Part shown: positions 51,792-60,901 of the stretch, piece by piece
Numbering within the stretch: position 1 is the stretch's first letter
Layout of the letters: each line of letters starts with the position of its first letter
Assembly (NCBI RefSeq): GCF_001029435.1
Contig: NZ_LDOV01000033.1
Location: 1-61,000, forward strand
From: Photobacterium aphoticum
GTDB lineage: Bacteria; Pseudomonadota; Gammaproteobacteria; Enterobacterales; Vibrionaceae
DNA length: 61,000 bases
Direction: 5' to 3'
Translations under genes and position numbers: made by a program
Notes under the pieces: model-generated
What the model was told of the DNA's origin: nothing
The model's database searches: none
What the model saw: only the letters and a program-made list of their open reading frames with translations

Positions 51792-52667
51792 ATGAGCATC
51801 AAGATCAAAACGGCTGAAGAAATTGAAAAAATGCGCGCTGCGGGTCGTTTGGCAGCTGAAGTGCTGGAAATGATTGAACCGCACATCAAAGAGGGCGTGA
51901 CGACGGAAGAGCTAAACAAAATCTGTCACGAGTTTACCCTAGAGAAAGGGGCTTACTCCGCACCGCTTGATTATCACGGCTTCCCGAAATCTATCTGTAC
52001 CTCGATCAACCACATCATTTGTCACGGTATTCCGGCTGAGCAAGATGAGATGGGCAGCCACGGCATGACCAAGCCAGCTGTACTGAAGAACGGTGACATC
52101 ATCAACGTCGATATCACAGTGATCATCCCGAACGATCCAAACGCCGATCTGAGCGTGCGTCCGGAAGGTTACCACGGTGATACCTCTAAGATGTTCTTCG
52201 TAGGCGAAGTATCTCCAGCTGACAAACGTCTGTGCCGCGTGACCCAAGATGCCCTTTACGAAGGTATGCGTCAGGTGAAACCAGGTGCAACCGTGGGTGA
52301 TATCGGTACCGCGATTGAAAAATTCATCAAAGCCAACAACAAGAAAAACCCACTACAGAAATACTCTATCGTGAAAGATTTCTGTGGCCACGGCATTGGT
52401 TTTGAGTTCCACGAAGAGCCACAAGTGGTGCACTACCGCAACAGCGACCGCACCAAGCTAAAAGCCGGCATGTGTTTCACCATCGAGCCGATGATCAACG
52501 CGGGCCGCTTTGGCTGTACCGTAGATTCAGCGGATGACTGGACGGTGTACACCGCAGATGGCAAGAAATCGGCGCAGTACGAGCACACCATCGTTGTAAC
52601 AGACACCGGTTGTGAAGTATTGACCCTGCGCAGCGACGACACCATTCCTCGTCACATGCACAACTAA
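51792..52667 (+). CDS. map: Methionine aminopeptidase, type I
   Basis: 291 residues against about 264 in E. coli. Metal ligands are recognisable: Asp in NVDITV, Asp in HGDTS, His in CGHGIG, Glu in TIEPM and the final Glu in EHTIVV. Two insertions stand out, one before AVLKNGDI and about 12 residues between the first two ligand aspartates. Divergent from rpsB. Confidence 0.95.
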   Translation: MSIKIKTAEEIEKMRAAGRLAAEVLEMIEPHIKEGVTTEELNKICHEFTLEKGAYSAPLDYHGFPKSICTSINHIICHGIPAEQDEMGSHGMTKPAVLKNGDIINVDITVIIPNDPNADLSVRPEGYHGDTSKMFFVGEVSPADKRLCRVTQDALYEGMRQVKPGATVGDIGTAIEKFIKANNKKNPLQKYSIVKDFCGHGIGFEFHEEPQVVHYRNSDRTKLKAGMCFTIEPMINAGRFGCTVDSADDWTVYTADGKKSAQYEHTIVVTDTGCEVLTLRSDDTIPRHMHN

Positions 52668-52692
52668 GACTGCGTTCACGCAACCTCCTTCT

Positions 52693-52722
52693 AAAGCCGG
52701 CAGCCGTTGCCGGCTTTTTTTT
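52693..52722 (+). terminator. Terminator of map
   Basis: AAAGCCGGCA / TGCCGGCTTT stem (52693-52702, 52708-52717) with a 5-nt loop and an eight-T tail. Confidence 0.9.
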
Positions 52723-52794
52723 GCTCGATGGCTCCCAAGCTGACGGAACCGTGTTAGGGTTATAGCACGCGTTTATGATTCTGCACGGACAGCT

Positions 52795-55458
52795 ATGAGC
52801 ACACCGACGACCCTCGATTCGACCGCCCTCTCCGACCCGTTTGCCCCCGAGCAACTGCGTGAGGCGCTTGACCATTTCAGCCTGGTTCAGAAAAGCCAAT
52901 TTCTGGCCCATATTCCTATTGCCCAATTAGTCGAAGCCCGCGCCCACTATATTGATCGTTTATTAGAACGGTTATGGCAGCATTTCGGCCTCGACCAGCA
53001 CCCGACGCTGGCGTTGGTGGCGGTCGGCGGCTACGGGCGCGGTGAGCTGCATCCGCTCTCGGACGTCGATATCTTGGTTCTCAGCCTGGAGCCAGTCGAT
53101 GAGCCGACCGGCACCCTGATCAGCACCTTCCTGACCTTGTTGTGGGATCTCAAGCTGGATGTCGGCCACAGTGTACGCACCTTAGACGAATGCATTGAGA
53201 TCGGCATGCGCGATCTCACCGTCGCCACCAATTTACAAGAAGCCCGCTGGCTGTGTGGCCATCACGACACCTTCCTGCAATTGGAAGAGCGTCTGAACGA
53301 CGGTAACTTCTGGCCGAGTGACACCTTTTTTCAGGCCAAAATGGACGAGCAAAAAGCCCGCCATGCCCGTTACCATGACACCACCTATAACCTTGAGCCG
53401 GACATCAAATCGAGCCCGGGCGGCCTGCGTGACATTCATACCCTCAGTTGGATCGCCCGTCGCCATTTCGGGGCCACCAGCTTGCTGGAAATGAGCCGCT
53501 TTGGGTTTCTGACGGATGCGGAATACCGGGAGTTGGTGGAATGTCAGGACTCGCTGTGGCGCATCCGTTTTGCCCTGCACAGTGAGCTGCGTCGCTACGA
53601 TAACCGCCTGACCTTTGGTCATCAGGCCTCGGTGGCCGAACTGCTGGGTTATACCGGTGAAGGCAACCGACCGGTAGAAACCATGATGAAAGATTTCTAC
53701 CGCACCCTGCGCCGCGTGGCTGAGCTGAACAAAATGCTGCTGCAATTGTTTGATCAGGCCATTCTCAACAAAGGTGCCGCCCCTGATCCGATTGAGCTGG
53801 ATGACGACTTCCAACTGCGTGGCACCCTCATCGAAGCCACGAAACCCGCATTGTTTCAGGCCCGTCCGGAAACCATTCTCGACATGTTCCTGCACATTGC
53901 CCGTAATGCTGAGATTGAAGGCATTGCCGCGCCGACCTTGCGTCAACTGCGCACGGCCCGCCGTCGCCTGAATCGCTTTTTGGTCGATATTCCGGAAGCG
54001 CGGGAAAAATTCATGCAGCTGGTTCGCCAGCCCAACTGTTTGCAGCGCGCGTTTCGTCTGATGCACCGCCACGGCGTACTGTCGACCTACCTGCCGCAAT
54101 GGAGCCAGATCGTCGGCCAGATGCAGTTTGATCTGTTCCATGTCTACACCGTCGATGAGCACACGGTGCGCTTGGTCAAAAACCTCAACAAGTTCAACGA
54201 TACCGCCAACCGCGACCGTCACCCGATCTGCTGTGAGGTCTACCCGCGCGTCAGCAAGAAAGAGATTTTGATCCTGGCGGCCATTTTCCATGACATTGCC
54301 AAAGGCCGAGGGGGCGATCACTCCGAACTGGGCGGGGTCGATGCCTATGATTTCTGTTTGCAACATGGCCTGTCCAAACCGGAAGCCAATTTGGTCAAAT
54401 GGCTGGTCAATCAGCACTTGCTGATGTCCGTAACCGCGCAACGCCGTGATATTTACGATCCGGAAGTGATCACCGCCTTTGCCAAAGAAGTGCGCGATGA
54501 AGAGCGTCTTGACCACCTGATCTGCCTCACGGTGGCAGACATCTGTGCGACCAACCAGGAGTTGTGGAACAGCTGGAAACGCACCTTGCTGGCCGAGTTG
54601 TATTACTCCACCCAAAAAGCCCTGCGCCGTGGACTGGAAAACCCGCCCGATATGCGCGAGCGTATTCGCCACAACCAGCACATGGCCTCCGCCTTATTGC
54701 GCAGTGAAGGCTTTACGCCACGTGACATCGAAGTGTTATGGCAGCGCTTTAAGGCCGATTACTTCCTGCGTCACACCCACAAACAAATCGCCTGGCATGC
54801 CTCGGCAATACTCACCCATGACGATCACGATAAACCGCTGATCCTGCTCAGTGAAAAACCGACCCGTGGCGGCACAGAAGTGTTTGTGTACTGCAAAGAC
54901 AAAGCCAAGCTGTTTGCCGTGGTAGTGTCGGAGCTGGATAAGAAAAACCTCAGCGTGCATGATGCACAGGTCATGACCAGCAAAGACGGTTATGCGCTGG
55001 ATACCTTCATGGTGCTTGACCCGTCCGGCAAAGCCCTGAGCGAAAACCGCCACCCGAGCGTGCGCCGCGCGTTAGTCAGTGCCCTGACCCACATGAAGTC
55101 TGAACGCAAGAAAAAACGCGCGCCGCACAAGTTGCAGCATTTCAATGTGAAAACCACAGTGGACTTCCTGCCGACCAAATCCGGCAAGAAGACCATGATT
55201 GAGTTGGTCGCGTTAGACATGCCGGGGCTACTGGCCCGGGTCGGCTCGGTGTTTGCCCGTCAGGGGATCAGCTTACAAGCCGCGAAAATCACCACCATTG
55301 GAGAGCGAGCGGAAGACTTTTTCATTGTCACCAATAGCACCGGTGAACAACTCAATGAAGAGCAGCAGGTGCAACTGCGAGAAGCGCTGATCAGTCGTCT
55401 CGACAAGGATAAAAACACCGACAAGGGCAAGGACAGCAAAAAAGACGGCAAGAAATAA
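52795..55458 (+). CDS. glnD: PII uridylyltransferase / uridylyl-removing enzyme
   Basis: 887 residues. Nucleotidyltransferase domain with GGYGRGELHPLSDVDILVL (about residue 77), HD domain with AAIFHDIAKGRGGDHSELG (about 495), and two C-terminal ACT domains (from about 700 and 808) for glutamine sensing. Modifies PII proteins in nitrogen control. The C-terminus ends in a Lys/Asp-rich tail of about 18 residues. Confidence 0.97.
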   Translation: MSTPTTLDSTALSDPFAPEQLREALDHFSLVQKSQFLAHIPIAQLVEARAHYIDRLLERLWQHFGLDQHPTLALVAVGGYGRGELHPLSDVDILVLSLEPVDEPTGTLISTFLTLLWDLKLDVGHSVRTLDECIEIGMRDLTVATNLQEARWLCGHHDTFLQLEERLNDGNFWPSDTFFQAKMDEQKARHARYHDTTYNLEPDIKSSPGGLRDIHTLSWIARRHFGATSLLEMSRFGFLTDAEYRELVECQDSLWRIRFALHSELRRYDNRLTFGHQASVAELLGYTGEGNRPVETMMKDFYRTLRRVAELNKMLLQLFDQAILNKGAAPDPIELDDDFQLRGTLIEATKPALFQARPETILDMFLHIARNAEIEGIAAPTLRQLRTARRRLNRFLVDIPEAREKFMQLVRQPNCLQRAFRLMHRHGVLSTYLPQWSQIVGQMQFDLFHVYTVDEHTVRLVKNLNKFNDTANRDRHPICCEVYPRVSKKEILILAAIFHDIAKGRGGDHSELGGVDAYDFCLQHGLSKPEANLVKWLVNQHLLMSVTAQRRDIYDPEVITAFAKEVRDEERLDHLICLTVADICATNQELWNSWKRTLLAELYYSTQKALRRGLENPPDMRERIRHNQHMASALLRSEGFTPRDIEVLWQRFKADYFLRHTHKQIAWHASAILTHDDHDKPLILLSEKPTRGGTEVFVYCKDKAKLFAVVVSELDKKNLSVHDAQVMTSKDGYALDTFMVLDPSGKALSENRHPSVRRALVSALTHMKSERKKKRAPHKLQHFNVKTTVDFLPTKSGKKTMIELVALDMPGLLARVGSVFARQGISLQAAKITTIGERAEDFFIVTNSTGEQLNEEQQVQLREALISRLDKDKNTDKGKDSKKDGKK

Positions 55459-55524
55459 CCTGCCATCAAGCAGTAGCTAAAACAACAACAGCAGTAACGA
55501 AAAAGTACCGTGTCGTAAAAACAC

Positions 55525-55556
55525 AAAAGGCGAGCCACTTCACGAGCTCGCCTTTT
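55525..55556 (+). terminator. Bidirectional terminator between glnD and yqcA
   Basis: AAAAGGCGAGC (55525-55535) and GCTCGCCTTTT (55546-55556) around a 10-nt loop; serves convergent glnD and yqcA. Confidence 0.85.
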
Positions 55557-55599
55557 CTTTATCTGCTCATGGGGCATGAGCTAATGGCTTAGGACACAA

Positions 55600-56058
55600 T
55601 CACGCCGCCGACGGGGTCGCCCAGGTTTGCACCCACGGCATCACCACTTCCAGCGCATCAAAGTTTACGCAGGCATCCACATCTAACCGTGGGGCAAGCG
55701 GCTTGGCCTGCAGTTCAAGCAGTAAGCGTTCAAACTGACGACCGGCGCCACAATAGCGTTCCTCGCCGTAACTGGAATCGCCCATCCCCACCACACCAAA
55801 GCGCAGGTTAGGCACTTGCGGCAAGGTGTCTTCCAACGCTTGGAACATGGGCAAGGCATTCTCCGGGATCTCCCCTTGCCCGGTGGTTGACGTGATCACC
55901 AGCGCAATATCCTGTTGGTACTGGAGAAACTCTTCCGAAGTCGGGATATCAAACACGGTGACTTCATGGCCTTCACCATTCAGATAATCGGCCACTGCGT
56001 GGGCCACATCTTCTGCCCCGCCGTATACCGATCCCACAAAAATACCGATTTTAGCCAT
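55600..56058 (-). CDS. yqcA: YqcA/MioC-type flavodoxin
   Basis: 152 residues. FMN-phosphate loop GSVYGGAEDVA (about residue 8), TSTTGQGEIPENA and GMGDSSYGEERYCGAG contacts of short-chain flavodoxins. Assigned to YqcA rather than MioC because yqcC-truC-yqcA form one operon in enterobacteria and truC and yqcC lie nearby here. The ATG at 56058 is the family start. Confidence 0.82.
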   Translation of the reverse strand: MAKIGIFVGSVYGGAEDVAHAVADYLNGEGHEVTVFDIPTSEEFLQYQQDIALVITSTTGQGEIPENALPMFQALEDTLPQVPNLRFGVVGMGDSSYGEERYCGAGRQFERLLLELQAKPLAPRLDVDACVNFDALEVVMPWVQTWATPSAA

Positions 56059-56184
56059 ATCAACTCCCTCTTGATGACATGCAATAATCATAGTCTTTAT
56101 ACGGCGCAAGAACCGCGACCGATGATCCGTTTTATTATTCCACTGCTAAACTCATTTATACGCTTTTTACTGTAAGGACACAGG

Positions 56185-57249
56185 ATGCAGCATATTCGGG
56201 TTTTTGATTCTTTACGCGGAATAATGGCGCTGTGGGTGGCTCTGGTACATACCCTGATGAGCGTCGGCATTTATATCCCCGCCTCCATCAATAAAATCGT
56301 TAATGTGACCTATGCCGTCGATGTCTTTATTATTTTAAGCGGCTTTGTGATTTTTGCATTACTGCATTATAGCCAAGAAAACTACCGGGGATTTATTACG
56401 CGGCGCGCCTTTCGTCTTTTTCCGGCGTACCTTGTGGCGCTGGCGATTTCCGCCCTCACCCTGTCTTGGCAAATTGACCTTTGGAGCACCTTTGCGACGG
56501 AGGGGCGCTATTGGACAGGGCGTGCGATGACACTGACAGATACACAGAATGATTTCACCGCGCACCTGCTGACCCATCTGGTTCTGCTGCAAGGGCTGTT
56601 CAATGGATTACTGCCATCCAGCGATTTTACATTTTTAGAGCCGGCCTGGAGTTTGTCTCTTGAGTGGCAGTTTTATTTATTGGCGCCAGTTATTTTTGTT
56701 GCTGCCCAACAAAGGAAATTACGCACGCTGTGCTTACTCGCTTTATTTTCAGCCGCCCTATATGGCGCACCGGGCAGTGGTTTCCTGTCTAATCAAATCC
56801 ATTATTTCCTTGTGGGTATTTTGTCTTTTTATTTGTACCTCTTTATTCAAAAGCACCAATTAACCGTGATTCCTGTCTATTTATTGTTTGTCTGCTTAAC
56901 GCTCAAAAATATTCCCATGGCGACCTGGTTCTTATTCTTTTCGATGGCGACGTTCTCCAATCCTTTGTTCTCACGACTCAAGCGTTTTTTTGAGCTCGGC
57001 GTGTTTCATTATATTGGTCAACGTTCCTACTCCATTTATGTCTTCCACACGTTATTGATTTACCCTGCCTTTTTACTCGTCGGAGACATTTCAACCCTCG
57101 CTGGAAAAATAACGGTGATCGCCCTCACCATGCTCTTCACCCTCATCACTTCCCACTTCACCTATCAGTTCATTGAACTGCCCGGCATACAACTCGGGCG
57201 TAAGCTTGCCAAAAAGATGCAGCAACCTACGCCCGTTCCCAGTGGTTAA
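56185..57249 (+). CDS. Acyltransferase 3 family membrane protein
   Basis: 354 residues with about ten membrane helices. IRVFDSLRGIMALWVALVH carries the catalytic-type histidine, and RRAFRLFPAYLVAL and PAWSLSLEWQFYLLAP are further family signatures (OafA/WecH-like O-acyltransferases). It probably acetylates a surface sugar or lipid carrier. It is on the opposite strand between truC and yqcA, with more A/T-rich codons than its neighbours, so it looks inserted. Its stop overlaps that of truC by 4 nt (TTAA). Confidence 0.85.
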   Translation: MQHIRVFDSLRGIMALWVALVHTLMSVGIYIPASINKIVNVTYAVDVFIILSGFVIFALLHYSQENYRGFITRRAFRLFPAYLVALAISALTLSWQIDLWSTFATEGRYWTGRAMTLTDTQNDFTAHLLTHLVLLQGLFNGLLPSSDFTFLEPAWSLSLEWQFYLLAPVIFVAAQQRKLRTLCLLALFSAALYGAPGSGFLSNQIHYFLVGILSFYLYLFIQKHQLTVIPVYLLFVCLTLKNIPMATWFLFFSMATFSNPLFSRLKRFFELGVFHYIGQRSYSIYVFHTLLIYPAFLLVGDISTLAGKITVIALTMLFTLITSHFTYQFIELPGIQLGRKLAKKMQQPTPVPSG

Positions 57250-58046
57250 ATGTTGTCAGCGGGCACCAACAGTGACGGTGCCCAGTCAAAGGCGGCCATC
57301 ACGCGCTGCCAGGTATCATCCACCGAGGCGCGAATATCTAACGTCTCGCCTGTCACTGGGTGCGCCAGTTGCAAACGCGAGGCATGCAGCATCAGACGAT
57401 GACAGTCAAAATTGTCACGGAACATACGGTTATGACGACCGTCACCGTGGTTCACATCGCCAATGATGTGGTGGCTCAAATGGTGCATATGACGACGCAA
57501 CTGGTGCTTACGGCCGGTTTCCGGCTGCATTTCTACCAAGGTGTAACGACTGGTCGCATAGCGTCCCACCGGAATGGCGGTTTCGACTTTGGCCAGCGGC
57601 GCGTACGCGGTAACTGCAGGCTGCGCCTCTTTGTCCTGAGCTGCGCGTTTATCGGCAATTTTGTCCAGCTCTTCTTTGAGCGGGTAATCCAATACTGCCG
57701 CTTCCTTCACCCAGCCACGCACGACGGCATGGTAGGTTTTCTTCACATCACGACCGGCAAACTTTGGCATCATCAGGGCAGCAGTTTCACTCGACAAAGC
57801 AAACAACAACACCCCGGAGGTCGGGCGATCTAACCGATGGAGCGGAAACACATGCTGACCGATCTGATCGCGCAGCGTCTGCATCACAAAACGGGTTTCG
57901 TGACGGTCTAACCACGAACGGTGTACCAACATGCCAGCGGGTTTATTGACGGCCACTAAATGCGCGTCACGGTATAAGATCTCCAGTTCCACAGGCTGTG
58001 CCTGTTCCACTGTCTGGTCGAGATCGTTAGGGATTTCATTGGCCAT
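57246..58046 (-). CDS. truC: tRNA pseudouridine65 synthase
   Basis: 266 residues of the RluA family. ILYRDAHLVAVNKPAGMLVH, catalytic Asp in HRLDRPTSGVLLF (about residue 70), and the TruC-type HMHHLSHHIIGDVNHGDGRHN. Start at 58046 (MANEIPND), just after the yqcC stop with GAG upstream; an 11-codon longer start is possible. Confidence 0.92.
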   Translation of the reverse strand: MANEIPNDLDQTVEQAQPVELEILYRDAHLVAVNKPAGMLVHRSWLDRHETRFVMQTLRDQIGQHVFPLHRLDRPTSGVLLFALSSETAALMMPKFAGRDVKKTYHAVVRGWVKEAAVLDYPLKEELDKIADKRAAQDKEAQPAVTAYAPLAKVETAIPVGRYATSRYTLVEMQPETGRKHQLRRHMHHLSHHIIGDVNHGDGRHNRMFRDNFDCHRLMLHASRLQLAHPVTGETLDIRASVDDTWQRVMAAFDWAPSLLVPADNI

Positions 58047-58050
58047 AAAT

Positions 58051-58368
58051 TTACTGCTCAAATAACTGATCAATTTCACGGGTCACAGCCAGTACACTAT
58101 CGCACCCCGCCTGCATTTTCATCGCTTCTTCAATATAGGGCGAAATGGAAAAAGCGGCCGGTAACGGCAACTGTGCCTGTACGAGCTGCCCCATTTTCGG
58201 AATAAAAATCCACTGCAACCATTGCGTGCATGACAAGGTATCAATGGCAAAAGGTTCTGTGCTCTGTAACGCGGCGCGACTTGGCGGCGTGGTTTCCCAC
58301 AGATCATGCGCCTGCATCACCGCTTCCAGTTGTGCCAGCAATTGCTGACATTGGCGGTATCGATCCAC
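58051..58368 (-). CDS. yqcC: YqcC family protein
   Basis: 105 residues; FAIDTLSCTQWLQWIFIPKM and LPLPAAFSISPYIEEAM match the YqcC (DUF446) signature. Function unknown; first gene of the truC operon. The GTG at 58368 follows a strong GGGAG at ideal spacing; an in-frame ATG eight codons upstream (58392) is the alternative. Confidence 0.85.
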   Translation of the reverse strand: MDRYRQCQQLLAQLEAVMQAHDLWETTPPSRAALQSTEPFAIDTLSCTQWLQWIFIPKMGQLVQAQLPLPAAFSISPYIEEAMKMQAGCDSVLAVTREIDQLFEQ

Positions 58369-58566
58369 CGTCTTCTCCCTTTCGGTTCTCATTCATTGGC
58401 TGTCGGCGCCTCTTGGGTCTGATTTAAAACAGATGACCGCAGCATGTGGCGACGGAGCATACCACCTTGCAGACCATCTCCCAACCCGGCCGATGCGCGG
58501 GCATGGCTTCACGCGGAAAGATCGTTATATACTGAAGCCCTGAAGTAAGGAGCAAAGAGACTGCCC

Positions 58567-59613
58567 ATGGAGACATTTCACACGCTGACCCAGTTGCTTG
58601 ACAACGCGGGCTGCCAATACCAAATTTACGATTTAGGTCGCCGCGTTAACGCGATCGATATCGACCAATTCAAAGCGGTTGAAGACAATCGCCAGCCGTA
58701 TCCATGGCCTCTGCAACAACATGCCAACCTGTCCATTGCGTTCTGGCAAGCAGATCAAGCGCCGTGGATCTGGTTTCTGCGCCTGCCCCTGGATGAACGC
58801 GGCCTGTTGAAACAAGCGGCCGTCGGTGGCTTTATTCAATATGTGATTGAAGCGATGGGTGCGACACTGAACCGTACACCGACAGAAGCGGAACAAGAGA
58901 AACTCGCGGCCAACCCGTTCACCTTCAAACCCAACGACGACAAGATGGCGATGTTCCACGCTCAGTTGCGCCAGCAATTGCACTTGCCAGCCAGTCACTA
59001 CTACGAGCATGCGCAGCATTACCTCACGGGCACATTAGGTTGGGAGCAATGGCAAGGCGTGGGTCTGCAAGGCTTGGCCGATGTGTGCGCACGCCTGAAG
59101 CAAGAAAACAACACCACATTGGTGCGCAAAGCCATTAATCATCTGCCGATGACTCCGCTGTATGCACTGTTAGGCTGCTTGGAGCATTGCACCCTGCCAG
59201 AAAGCCTGACGCAGCGTATGGTTGAACGTCTGAACGATGAACAAGCGGTAGAAACACCGGATCTGTTTTTGTTGGCGGCCTTAGTCCGAGCCTTGTCCGG
59301 CGCACCGACAGCCACATTGCGTGATACCCTGAAAAAGGTATTAAGCACACCGTCACTGTGCCACCCGGAATTACTGGTGGCGATTGCGGGGCGTTGCTGG
59401 AATGGCTTGGCGGACAATGACATGGCCAGCCTGTTTTTACTTCGCTTGGCACAAACCCAAGATCAAACGCTGTTTAATCAGCTGTTTGCGGATTTGGTGA
59501 TGCTGCCGGTCCTGCGTGGGATCATGTTGCAAGTGCTACATGGTCAGGCCAGCCCGGAATTAATGACGGCCATCGCACGTCTGCAACAACAGACCCACAA
59601 TAAGCCAGCCTAA
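58567..59613 (+). CDS. DUF3549 family protein
   Basis: 348 residues, soluble and helical, with no signal peptide. It begins METFHTLTQLLDNAGCQYQIYDLGRRV, typical of DUF3549 proteins found beside DUF3301 genes in vibrios. The C-terminal half has repeated Leu/Ala-rich helices that may form a HEAT-like array. AAGGAG precedes the ATG. Function not known. Confidence 0.75.
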   Translation: METFHTLTQLLDNAGCQYQIYDLGRRVNAIDIDQFKAVEDNRQPYPWPLQQHANLSIAFWQADQAPWIWFLRLPLDERGLLKQAAVGGFIQYVIEAMGATLNRTPTEAEQEKLAANPFTFKPNDDKMAMFHAQLRQQLHLPASHYYEHAQHYLTGTLGWEQWQGVGLQGLADVCARLKQENNTTLVRKAINHLPMTPLYALLGCLEHCTLPESLTQRMVERLNDEQAVETPDLFLLAALVRALSGAPTATLRDTLKKVLSTPSLCHPELLVAIAGRCWNGLADNDMASLFLLRLAQTQDQTLFNQLFADLVMLPVLRGIMLQVLHGQASPELMTAIARLQQQTHNKPA

Positions 59614-59724
59614 ACCCCGTGTCAGCCCGTCGCTGCTTATCCTCTTGTCAGGCACGGGCTCACACAGACACGCGTCTGGTGACACTGACCGTCAGCGCAT
59701 GCAATAAAAGGAAAACATCTCGAC

Positions 59725-60027
59725 ATGGAAAACCTGTTCGGCATTTTACTGTTAGCCATTGCGGGCTACCTGTTCTGGCAACAGCGACGACAAACGGAGC
59801 TTGCACAAGCCTTTATCCATCAACGCTGTCAGCAGATGGGTCTGCAACTGCTAAATACCGCCCGTGGCGCCCATCAATGGCGTGATGCGCAAGGCCGCTG
59901 GTATTGGCATACCTTATATTGGTTCGAATTTTCCGCCGATGGGATTGATGCCTATCAAGGGCATTTGGTGATGCGCGGCTTTCGACCAGCCAGTTGGCAT
60001 ATTCCGCCACATCGCATGCCGGAGTGA
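59725..60027 (+). CDS. DUF3301 family small membrane-anchored protein
   Basis: 100 residues. One N-terminal membrane helix (about 4-18), then a conserved soluble part with Trp-rich motifs (GRWYWHTLYWFEFS, GHLVMRGFRPASWHIPPHRM) that fits DUF3301. About 110 nt after the DUF3549 gene and probably co-transcribed. Function unknown. Confidence 0.78.
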   Translation: MENLFGILLLAIAGYLFWQQRRQTELAQAFIHQRCQQMGLQLLNTARGAHQWRDAQGRWYWHTLYWFEFSADGIDAYQGHLVMRGFRPASWHIPPHRMPE

Positions 60028-60112
60028 TCATCGACACAGAGGGGCTTAAGCTGCGTGGCGAATAAAAACAAAGAGGAAGAAAGAAGAGACGGGCGTGAGG
60101 TGTTTTAGGCCC

Positions 60113-60144
60113 ATAAAAGAACGGGCGCAACTTGCGTTGCGCCC
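60113..60144 (-). terminator. Terminator of CsrB-like RNA copy 1
   Basis: Perfect 9-bp stem GGGCGCAAC / GTTGCGCCC (60123-60131, 60136-60144) with a 4-nt loop, followed leftward by GTTCTTTTAT. Confidence 0.9.
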
Positions 60145-60188
60145 TTAGGTCTTACATGCAGCAATCCCGCTACGATGGTGCTCCCTGC
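60113..60188. repeat. Direct repeat, copy 1 (3' end of CsrB-like RNA)
   Basis: 76 bp that recur at 60901-60976 with four differences. The repeat is the terminator and conserved 3' segment of two CsrB-like RNA genes, 788 bp apart. Confidence 0.9.
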
Positions 60189-60510
60189 ATCATTCCGTTG
60201 ACAGCTGACATCCTTCAGCATCGTCCTTTTTTACTTCATCCTGAAGTGTTCCATTGGCCTTCCTGACCCGTCAGTGCATCCTGTCCTGACTCTCTTCGAC
60301 CTTCCTGGCGGTGTCCCTGACTTCCTTCTTCCTGAAGTGGTCCTTGTGTCATCCTGACGCGTAAACATCCTGTTTACTGCTTAGCCGTTCCTCGGCCATC
60401 CCTTCACAGTCCATGTTCGATATACCATCCTAGTACACCGGTCTCATCCTGAGACTCCCCACATCCTTGGGGCTTTCCTGTTCCGTTCCGTCAGTTCCTT
60501 CCGACACCAA
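60114..60510 (-). ncRNA. csrB: CsrB-family regulatory RNA (CsrA sponge), copy 1
   Basis: Read leftward, about 400 nt contain roughly 29 GGA triplets. Eight are AGGATG, mostly displayed in small hairpins such as CCCCAAGGATGTGGGG, GTCTCAGGATGAGAC, GTAAACAGGATGTTTAC and CTTCAGGATGAAG. This is the pattern of CsrB/CsrC RNAs, whose CAGGAUG loops sequester CsrA. It ends in a strong terminator (GGGCGCAAC-GCAA-GTTGCGCCC, then a U-rich tail). The 5' end near 60510 is estimated from the first hairpin and a weak -10 (TAATCT). No open frame is conserved across it. Confidence 0.88.
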
Positions 60511-60890
<380 letters not shown>

Positions 60891-60901
60891 AAATAGCCCG
60901 A

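Noticed and set aside
53233..54681. Long 482-codon open frame on the minus strand
   Set aside because: It is entirely antisense to glnD, lacks a ribosome-binding site and shows no protein-family features.
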